Shown here: piece after piece, positions 1-5,382 of the stretch
Position numbering within the stretch: the first letter of the stretch is position 1
How the letters are laid out: the number at the start of each line of letters is the position of its first letter
Source of the DNA: Bacteroidaceae bacterium
GTDB taxonomy: Bacteria; Bacteroidota; Bacteroidia; Bacteroidales; Bacteroidaceae
Length of the DNA: 12,670 nucleotides
Reading direction: 5' to 3'
Assembly (NCBI GenBank): GCA_030843315.1
Contig: JAUUPT010000094.1
Span: forward strand, 1 to 12,670
Notes under the pieces: model-generated
What the model was told of the DNA's origin: nothing
Seen by the model: only the letters and a program-made list of their open reading frames with translations
Databases searched by the model: none
Translations under genes and position numbers: made by a program

Positions 1-924
1 GAAGAAGTAGCAGGGGGTAAGTCGCCTAAAATAGAAGAGGGGAGTAATAAAGTACTAATTCCGGTAGATTTTTCTAATTATTCTTTGAGAGCATGTGAAT
101 TTGGCTTCAATTTTGCTCAAAACATAGGAGCTGAAGTAGTATTGCTGCATGTCTATTTTACTCCTATATATGCAACTTCTTTGCCGTATGGTGATGTTTT
201 CAATTATCAATTAAGTGATGAAGAAAATGTGAAAAACATCTTGCAAAGAGTGCATGCGGATTTAAACAACTTATCTGATAAAGTTAAAGAGAAAGTCGCT
301 TCCGGAGAATTCCCAGATGTGAAATATACTTGTGTCTTACGTGAAGGCATTCCTGAAGAAGAGGTATTGCGCTATGCTAAAGAATACCGTCCACGTATTA
401 TTGTAATGGGGACACGTGGCAAAAATCAAAAAGATATTGATTTGATTGGTAGTGTTACAGCTGAAGTCATTGAACGTAGTCGTGTGCCAATATTGGCTAT
501 ACCGGAGAATACTCCATTCAAACAATTCTCTGAAGCTAAACGTATTGCGTTTATTACAAACTTTGATCAACGCGATTTGCTTGCCTTTGATTCTCTGATT
601 AATAATTTGAAGTCTTTTACATTTTCCGTGTCTTTGATTCATCTCGCTGATGTACAAGATACTTGGAATGAAATTAAATTAGCTGGTATCAAAGAGTATT
701 TTCAAAAGCAATATCCACAGTTAGAAATCCATTATGATGTCGTTAAGAATGATGATTTACTCAATAGTTTGGACAGTTATATTAAAAGTAATCAAATTGA
801 TATTATCACATTAACTTCGTATAAACGAAATATATTTTCTCGCTTATTTAATCCGGGTATCGCCAGAAAAATGATCTTTCATTCTGATACGCCGTTGTTA
901 GTTATTTACGGACGTCCAAGCTAG
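1..924 (+). CDS. Tandem universal stress protein (UspA family), 5' end missing
   Basis: The frame is open from base 1, so the gene starts outside the window; a TTG at 85 is internal and not the start. 307 residues are visible. The first 15 or so form a polar, linker-like stretch (EEVAGGKSPKIEEGS), then NKVLIPVDFS opens a Usp domain. That domain carries the full ATP-binding signature G-x2-G-x9-G-S (GTRG...GS, nt 409-453) and ends in VPILAIPE. A second Usp-like fold follows (KRIAFITNF to TPLLVIYG), but its corresponding loop (TLTSYKRN...NPGIARK) lacks the glycine signature, so it probably does not bind ATP in the same way. Usp proteins are cytoplasmic, often bind ATP and modulate survival under stress; the exact role here is unknown. 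The linker suggests another domain upstream; from memory, Bacteroides homologues carry a small N-terminal domain there. Two TAG stops occur in tandem (922-927). Codon use is more AT-rich than in clpC or htpG. Confidence 0.9.
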   Translation, partial: EEVAGGKSPKIEEGSNKVLIPVDFSNYSLRACEFGFNFAQNIGAEVVLLHVYFTPIYATSLPYGDVFNYQLSDEENVKNILQRVHADLNNLSDKVKEKVASGEFPDVKYTCVLREGIPEEEVLRYAKEYRPRIIVMGTRGKNQKDIDLIGSVTAEVIERSRVPILAIPENTPFKQFSEAKRIAFITNFDQRDLLAFDSLINNLKSFTFSVSLIHLADVQDTWNEIKLAGIKEYFQKQYPQLEIHYDVVKNDDLLNSLDSYIKSNQIDIITLTSYKRNIFSRLFNPGIARKMIFHSDTPLLVIYGRPS

Positions 925-1034
925 TAGAAAATTTCTCGTATTTTTGTAGAGATATCAACGTTATGTTTAATATATGAATGGACTATTGAAAATAACTCCT
1001 ATCTTTCAATGATAATCTAACTAAATTTATAAAA

Positions 1035-1080
1035 ACAAGAAAGCCTCTAACCAAGTAACTTGGTTAGAGGCTTTTCTTGT
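1035..1080. terminator. Bidirectional intrinsic terminator between convergent usp and TPR genes
   Basis: A perfect 15-bp stem (1041-1055 with 1059-1073) closes on a 3-nt TAA loop. After one bulged base the pairing continues with ACAAGA (1035-1040) against TCTTGT, so about 21 bp pair in total. A-rich sequence on the left and T-rich sequence on the right provide a U-tract in either direction. It lies 110 nt after the usp stop and 21 nt after the TPR stop, which fits termination of both transcripts. Confidence 0.9.
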
Positions 1081-1101
1081 TTTATGGAGAATTACATTCT
1101 C

Positions 1102-2346
1102 TTATTGCATCATCTTTTCAATTTCCTCAAATTCCGGACCCATATCCAAGTTGTAGTATACTCTATACAAACCATTCAACCACAAATCCTTCTGATCAGG
1201 TTTCAATTCTCTTGCTTTTTCGTAGTTAGGTTTTGCCTTTTCATAAAAAGCTTTTAGAGTATTTTGATCTTCTTTGTATTTAGGATCATTTACGTCAGCG
1301 GTAGCTTTTTCAGAGAAATCTTGTGCTTGCAGACAGTAAATCAACCCAAGGTTAGAATAAGCTTCAGCATAGTTAGGATCTACTTCTGTTGTTTTCTTGT
1401 AGAATTCAATAGCTTTATCGTAGTCCTTCATGTTATGATAGAGATATCCCTTTACGTACAGATAGAATGTGTTATTGGGGTCTTTAGCTAACATATCATC
1501 AGCAAACTGCATTGCTTCATCGTACTTGTTGTTGTTGCTGTAATAATCAATCAAGTGGCCGAAGAAGAATGGATGATCAGGATACTTTTGAATACCCTCT
1601 TTTAAAGAAGCAATCCATTTTGCTGTGTCGCCTTCTTCTTTTAATGCTGTAGATACGAATTCCATGGCATATTTCCCTACTTCTTTATCGTCCTTTGCGT
1701 ATGGAGCATACTTCAATACACTAGGATAATCTTCCATTTTAGCAGCAGCTAAGCTAGCATAGTAAGCAACCTGCGGTAATACAGTATCTGTTTGCAATAA
1801 GTTTTCTTTCTCAAACATTGGATTTGTAGCTATATCAATATAAGTTGCAAAGAATTCTAATGCTTTCTTATTATCTTCTTTTGCAGCGTCGCCATCTTTT
1901 TGTGACGCATTATTGAAGAGCTGGATACCACCATTAATCAGATTGCCACGTTCTGCAAGGATGGCAGCAGCATTAGCTTTTCTGAATTTGTTTTTGATTT
2001 TTCCCTTTTCATCGGGAATTTGTGCCAGTTCATCGCATTTGAAGTAGTACTTACACATGTTCAATGCGCTATTATATACTTGAAGAGTGTCATAAGGTTT
2101 TCTCAAGTAGGCATTTTCCATTTCTTTCTCACTTCTTTTCTTTTGAATAAGACCTGCTACGTCCCATGCTTCCGGTTTATCCTTCGTCTCGGGATTAGTC
2201 AAAGCTTGATTGATCAGCTGCTCTGCTTTGGCAAAGTCGGGTTTTGTCTCATTGGCAATGCTTTTGGCCTCTTTTATATTCTTTTCTTGGGCAAAAGTAA
2301 AGCCGGCGGCGAGCAATAAAACCACTGAAAATAGTACTCTTTTCAT
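1102..2346 (-). CDS. Exported tetratricopeptide-repeat (TPR) protein downstream of gyrA
   Basis: The protein has 414 residues from the ATG at 2346. This start was chosen because it begins directly with a signal peptide (MKRVLFSVVLLLAAGFTFAQ, probable cleavage TFA|Q). An in-frame ATG at 2391 would overlap gyrA and put 15 polar residues ahead of the signal peptide. There is no lipobox Cys, so a periplasmic location is likely. The middle is helical. TPR units are clearest at about residues 258-290 (KYDEAMQFADDMLAKDPNN), 292-325 (DYDKAIEFYKKTTEVDPNY) and 326-384, where a charged insertion (about 342-362) splits a helix pair before YEKARELKPDQKDLW. No catalytic motif is seen. TPR proteins are protein-interaction scaffolds and the partner is unknown. 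Only 34 AT-rich nt without a Shine-Dalgarno separate it from the gyrA stop, so it is probably cotranscribed with gyrA. Confidence 0.85.
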   Translation of the reverse strand: MKRVLFSVVLLLAAGFTFAQEKNIKEAKSIANETKPDFAKAEQLINQALTNPETKDKPEAWDVAGLIQKKRSEKEMENAYLRKPYDTLQVYNSALNMCKYYFKCDELAQIPDEKGKIKNKFRKANAAAILAERGNLINGGIQLFNNASQKDGDAAKEDNKKALEFFATYIDIATNPMFEKENLLQTDTVLPQVAYYASLAAAKMEDYPSVLKYAPYAKDDKEVGKYAMEFVSTALKEEGDTAKWIASLKEGIQKYPDHPFFFGHLIDYYSNNNKYDEAMQFADDMLAKDPNNTFYLYVKGYLYHNMKDYDKAIEFYKKTTEVDPNYAEAYSNLGLIYCLQAQDFSEKATADVNDPKYKEDQNTLKAFYEKAKPNYEKARELKPDQKDLWLNGLYRVYYNLDMGPEFEEIEKMMQ

Positions 2347-2380
2347 GATTGTAGAAAATTTTAAATTAATATTATTTTGT

Positions 2381-4903
2381 CTATTCTTCATTATTTACTT
2401 CATTTTGAGGATTTTCCAAAATGTTCTCATCTCCTTCTTCCGGAAGTTCTTCTTCGATTTCAGAGGTCACCTTACATACAGAACCGATTTCATCGTTTCG
2501 TTTTTCAAGATTAATCAGACGGACACCCTGCGTAGCACGGCCCATTATACGAACATCAGCTACTTTCAGACGGATGGTGATACCGGATTTATTGATAATC
2601 ATCAAGTCGTTTTCATCTGTAACAGATTTGATTGTTACCAGTTTACCTGTTTTATCGGTGATATTCATTGTTTTTACACCCTTACCACCACGGTTGGTCT
2701 TACGATAATCTTCAATATCGGAGCGCTTGCCATATCCTTGCTCAGATACAACCATAATTGTTTCTGTTTCAAGGTCTTTGATGCAAATCATGCCAACAAC
2801 TTCGTCTTGACCATCTTCATCCAATGTCATGCCACGTACACCGGTAGCGGTACGCCCCATAACGCGTACAACACTTTCGTGGAAACGGATAGCACGACCA
2901 TTGCGGTTGGCGATGATGATTTCGTTATCTCCATCCGTCATGCGTACTTCGATAACGCGATCGTCTTCGCGAATTGTAATGGCATTGACACCATTTTGGC
3001 GAGGACGTGAATACTGTTCGAGCAGTGTTTTCTTGATGACACCGTTCTTGGTACAGAATAGCACATAATGGTTATTAATGAAGTCCTGATCACTCAGGCT
3101 CTTTACGCGCAAATAGGCATTTACTGCATCGTCGGAGTCAATGTTCAGCAAGTTCTGGATGGCACGTCCCTTGGAATTCTTCGTTCCTTCGGGAATCTCG
3201 TATACTTTCAACCAGTAGCACTTACCTTTTTGCGTAAAGAACATCATGGTATTGTGCATGGTTGCAGGATAGATATGCTCTACAAAGTCTTCATCGCGGG
3301 TTTCAGTTCCCTTGGAGCCTACCCCACCACGGTTCTGCGCACGGAATTCGCTCAACGGGGTGCGTTTGATATATCCCATGTGTGAGATGGTGATAATCAT
3401 TTCATCATCGGCGTAGAAGTCCTCAGGATTGAATTCTTCTGATGAATAAACGATTTCCGAACGACGTTCGTCTCCGTATTTGTCTTTAACTTCAATTAAT
3501 TCATCCTTGATAACCTTGCGGCAAAGTTCGTCGTTGACAAGGATTTCTTCCAAATAGGCTATTTGCTTTTGGATTTCTTCATATTCAGCGTGAAGTTGAT
3601 CCTGCATCAGGCCGGTGAGTTGGCGCAGACGCATTTCAACGATGGCACGTGCCTGAATTTCACTCAGTTGGAAACGTTCCATCAAGCCGCTGATTGCATC
3701 ATTCGGCGTTTTGGCAGCACGAATAATTTTGATTACTTCATCGATATTGTCGGATGCGATAATCAAGCCTTCCAGGATATGTGCACGCTCTTTAGCTTTG
3801 CGCAAATCATACTGCGTGCGGCGAATTACCACATCGTGGCGGTGCTCAACGAAGTATTTAATCAAGTCTCTTAAGTTCAACAGACGGGGACGGCCATGAA
3901 CCAATGCCACGTTGTTTACACCAAAAGATGTCTGCAACATTGTCATCTTATAGAGCTTGTTCAGCACGACACTGGCATTGGCATCGCGCTTTATGTCGAT
4001 GACGATGCGCATACCTTCGCGGTCGGACTCATCATTAGCATTGGCAATACCTTCTATTCTTTTTTCATTGGCCAAGTCGGCAATGTTCTTGATCAATTCT
4101 GCCTTGTTGACGCCATAAGGAATTTCCGTAACGACAATCTTATCATGTGTTGAGCCAGTTTCTATTTCGGCTCTGGCACGCATGATTACGCGTCCACGCC
4201 CTGTGAGATAGGCCTCGCGTACGCCACTCATACCATATATATAGCCTCCTGTCGGGAAGTCGGGAGCTTTGACGTATGTCATCAACTCTTCTATATCAAT
4301 GTCGTTGTTGTCAAGATAGGCAGCGCAGGCGTCGATAACTTCCGATAGATTGTGCGTCGGCATATTGGTTGCCATACCTACTGCGATACCGGATGCACCA
4401 TTTACCAAGAGATTTGGAATGCGAGTTGGCATAACGGTAGGCTCATCCAAAGAGTCGTCGAAGTTCTTTTGCATGTCGACGGTCTCTTTGTCGAGGTCTG
4501 TCATAGTGTCTTCGCCAATCTTTCGTAAGCGGCACTCGGTGTATCGCATGGCGGCTGCGCTATCGCCGTCCACGGAACCGTAGTTTCCTTGTCCGTCTAC
4601 CAGCATATAACGCATAGCCCAAGGTTGAGCCATACGGACAAGGGCACCATAAACTGAAGAGTCTCCATGAGGATGGTATTTACCTAATACTTCACCTACG
4701 ACTCTGGCTGATTTTTTATAAGGTTTGTCTGATGTATTTCCCAATCCCATCATTCCGAAAAGAATTCTTCGGTGAACGGGTTTAAAACCATCTCTAACAT
4801 CCGGAAGGGCACGTGAAACAATGACCGACATAGAGTAGTCAATGTACGATGACTTCATTTCCTCCTCGATGTTAATCTTTATAATTCTGTCTTGTTCAAG
4901 CAT
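2381..4903 (-). CDS. gyrA: DNA gyrase subunit A
   Basis: The gene encodes 840 residues. GyrA pairs with GyrB (A2B2) to introduce negative supercoils by cutting and passing DNA. The N-terminal breakage-reunion domain begins IDYSMSVIVSRALPDVRDG; the active-site Tyr is Y121 in AAMRYTECRL, and the preceding Arg is R120. The quinolone-determining region reads HPHGDSSVYG (77-86): Ser82 (E. coli Ser83) is wild type, while the E. coli Asp87 position is Gly86. The tower and coiled coil run to about residue 490. The C-terminal DNA-wrapping beta-pinwheel (about 500-810) holds a GyrA box reading QNRGGVG (523-529) instead of QRRGGKG, plus a second related motif TNRGGKG (736-742). The protein ends in an acidic tail (about 814-840). 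A GyrA box and acidic tail favour GyrA over ParC. It is transcribed away from clpC and probably together with the TPR gene. Confidence 0.97.
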   Translation of the reverse strand: MLEQDRIIKINIEEEMKSSYIDYSMSVIVSRALPDVRDGFKPVHRRILFGMMGLGNTSDKPYKKSARVVGEVLGKYHPHGDSSVYGALVRMAQPWAMRYMLVDGQGNYGSVDGDSAAAMRYTECRLRKIGEDTMTDLDKETVDMQKNFDDSLDEPTVMPTRIPNLLVNGASGIAVGMATNMPTHNLSEVIDACAAYLDNNDIDIEELMTYVKAPDFPTGGYIYGMSGVREAYLTGRGRVIMRARAEIETGSTHDKIVVTEIPYGVNKAELIKNIADLANEKRIEGIANANDESDREGMRIVIDIKRDANASVVLNKLYKMTMLQTSFGVNNVALVHGRPRLLNLRDLIKYFVEHRHDVVIRRTQYDLRKAKERAHILEGLIIASDNIDEVIKIIRAAKTPNDAISGLMERFQLSEIQARAIVEMRLRQLTGLMQDQLHAEYEEIQKQIAYLEEILVNDELCRKVIKDELIEVKDKYGDERRSEIVYSSEEFNPEDFYADDEMIITISHMGYIKRTPLSEFRAQNRGGVGSKGTETRDEDFVEHIYPATMHNTMMFFTQKGKCYWLKVYEIPEGTKNSKGRAIQNLLNIDSDDAVNAYLRVKSLSDQDFINNHYVLFCTKNGVIKKTLLEQYSRPRQNGVNAITIREDDRVIEVRMTDGDNEIIIANRNGRAIRFHESVVRVMGRTATGVRGMTLDEDGQDEVVGMICIKDLETETIMVVSEQGYGKRSDIEDYRKTNRGGKGVKTMNITDKTGKLVTIKSVTDENDLMIINKSGITIRLKVADVRIMGRATQGVRLINLEKRNDEIGSVCKVTSEIEEELPEEGDENILENPQNEVNNEE

Positions 4904-4950
4904 TTAAAAAGATTATTAATTATACATTTGCGGGTTCATAAAAAACCACG

Positions 4951-4980
4951 CTAAAGTACTGCTTTTTTACGATATACAAA
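4951..4980 (-). promoter_or_regulatory. Candidate gyrA promoter (Bacteroidota type)
   Basis: On the - strand, TTTG (4980-4977) is followed after 18 nt by TACTTTAG (4958-4951), which matches five of the six fixed bases of TAnnTTTG. It would start transcription about 40 nt before the gyrA ATG. The one mismatch in the -7 element and the slightly short spacer keep this tentative. Confidence 0.4.
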
Positions 4981-5010
4981 AGTTTTCCTTCATAAACTTT
5001 GTTGTGAGTG

Positions 5011-5030
5011 TGGCAAATTAGTCGTTGCCA
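5011..5030. promoter_or_regulatory. Palindrome TGGCAA-N8-TTGCCA, possible operator
   Basis: Two perfect 6-bp inverted arms (5011-5016 and 5025-5030) flank 8 nt. The site lies about 30 nt upstream of the candidate gyrA -33 element, as expected for a dimeric regulator site. No known regulator could be assigned. A 6-bp palindrome can arise by chance in about 480 bp. Confidence 0.25.
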
Positions 5031-5143
5031 ATATCATCAAAGTACTATAATTCATCAACTGACATTATATAAGGTATAGGTTCGACAAGCAGGCAGTTGC
5101 TGTGAATAAAGAGAGAATGATAATATGCTAATTGTTTTCACCC

Positions 5144-5204
5144 AAAAGCGGCAATGTTTTGGGGTAAAAGCGGCAATGTTTTGCATCAAAAGCGGCAATG
5201 TTTT
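5144..5204 (+). repeat. Three perfect 17-bp direct repeats at exact 22-bp period
   Basis: AAAAGCGGCAATGTTTT occurs at 5144-5160, 5166-5182 and 5188-5204 without mismatch. The 5-bp spacers are unrelated (GGGGT, GCATC), so the 17-mer itself is conserved. The 22-bp period is close to two helical turns and places all copies on one face of the DNA. The repeat has AAAA/TTTT ends around a non-palindromic GCGGCAATG core. Copy 1 is also enclosed by CCCAAAA (5141-5147) and TTTTGGG (5157-5163). The array sits about 80 bp upstream of the first clpC promoter match. It could be an operator/iteron-type binding array or the orphan terminal array of an IS21-like element; the sequence does not decide between these. 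Confidence 0.9.
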
Positions 5205-5284
5205 TTGTCTCTCAGTCGGATAAAAAACACAAAATGGCAGAATGGTATCTGTTATAAGAATGCTTAGTGATTTATGGCACGAGA

Positions 5285-5314
5285 TTTGTACATTACTTAA
5301 AACAGTTAAATTTG
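5285..5314 (+). promoter_or_regulatory. clpC upstream promoter P1
   Basis: TTTG (5285-5288) is followed after 18 nt by TAAATTTG (5307-5314), an exact match to the Bacteroidota -7 consensus TAnnTTTG. The predicted start is near 5320, giving a leader of about 60 nt. Its -7 TTTG is also the -33 TTTG of the second promoter, so the two may compete. Confidence 0.5.
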
Positions 5315-5344
5315 ATACGCTGAATTAATAAATGCGTATCTTTG
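5311..5344 (+). promoter_or_regulatory. clpC downstream promoter P2
   Basis: TTTG (5311-5314) is followed after 22 nt by TATCTTTG (5337-5344), an exact TAnnTTTG match. The predicted start is near 5350, leaving a leader of about 33 nt. The -7 region shares the 12-mer TGCGTATCTTTG with the tRNA-Arg promoter at 12587-12598, which supports its being real. The spacer is about one base longer than usual. Confidence 0.65.
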
Positions 5345-5365
5345 TCGTGAATAACCTTTTTAATT

Positions 5366-5371
5366 GAGGAG
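5366..5371 (+). promoter_or_regulatory. Shine-Dalgarno-like GAGGAG before clpC
   Basis: GAGGAG ends 11 nt before the ATG at 5383. Purine-rich sites like this are uncommon in this lineage and are absent before the other genes here. The spacing is a little long, but it supports this start codon and suggests strong translation. Confidence 0.5.
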
Positions 5372-5382
5372 AATAAAAGAGT

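Larger units (their letters stand above)
4904..5382. other. 479-bp divergent regulatory region between gyrA and clpC
   Basis: No convincing gene is seen on either strand. Reading from gyrA to clpC it contains a possible gyrA promoter (4951-4980), a TGGCAA palindrome (5011-5030), a featureless AT-rich stretch, three 17-bp direct repeats (5144-5204), another plain stretch, and two overlapping promoter matches plus a Shine-Dalgarno before clpC. It is much longer than the other gaps here (34-177 nt), so it probably holds regulatory DNA or remnants of an inserted element. Confidence 0.75.

Noticed and set aside
2347..2391. Upstream ATG at 2391 as start of the TPR protein
   Set aside because: It would overlap the gyrA end and bury the signal peptide behind 15 polar residues; the ATG at 2346 begins directly with the signal peptide.
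2210..3010. 266-codon + strand frame across the TPR start and gyrA 3' end
   Set aside because: Antisense to two supported genes, low-complexity Phe/Ile/Thr-rich translation, no promoter or recognisable domain.
4923..4930. TACATTTG -7 match on the + strand
   Set aside because: It has no properly spaced -33 element, would fire 450 bp upstream of clpC, and sits in the predicted gyrA leader.
4953..5046. AAAGTACT repeated at 4953-4960 and 5039-5046
   Set aside because: The same 8-mer also occurs within the usp coding sequence (49-56), the spacing has no pattern, and a short AT-rich word recurs by chance.
5144..5204. Minimal CRISPR array
   Set aside because: Repeats are only 17 bp, spacers only 5 bp, and no cas genes are present.
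4904..5382. CIRCE (HrcA) operator before clpC
   Set aside because: No TTAGCACTC-N9-GAGTGCTAA or close variant was seen here or before htpG.
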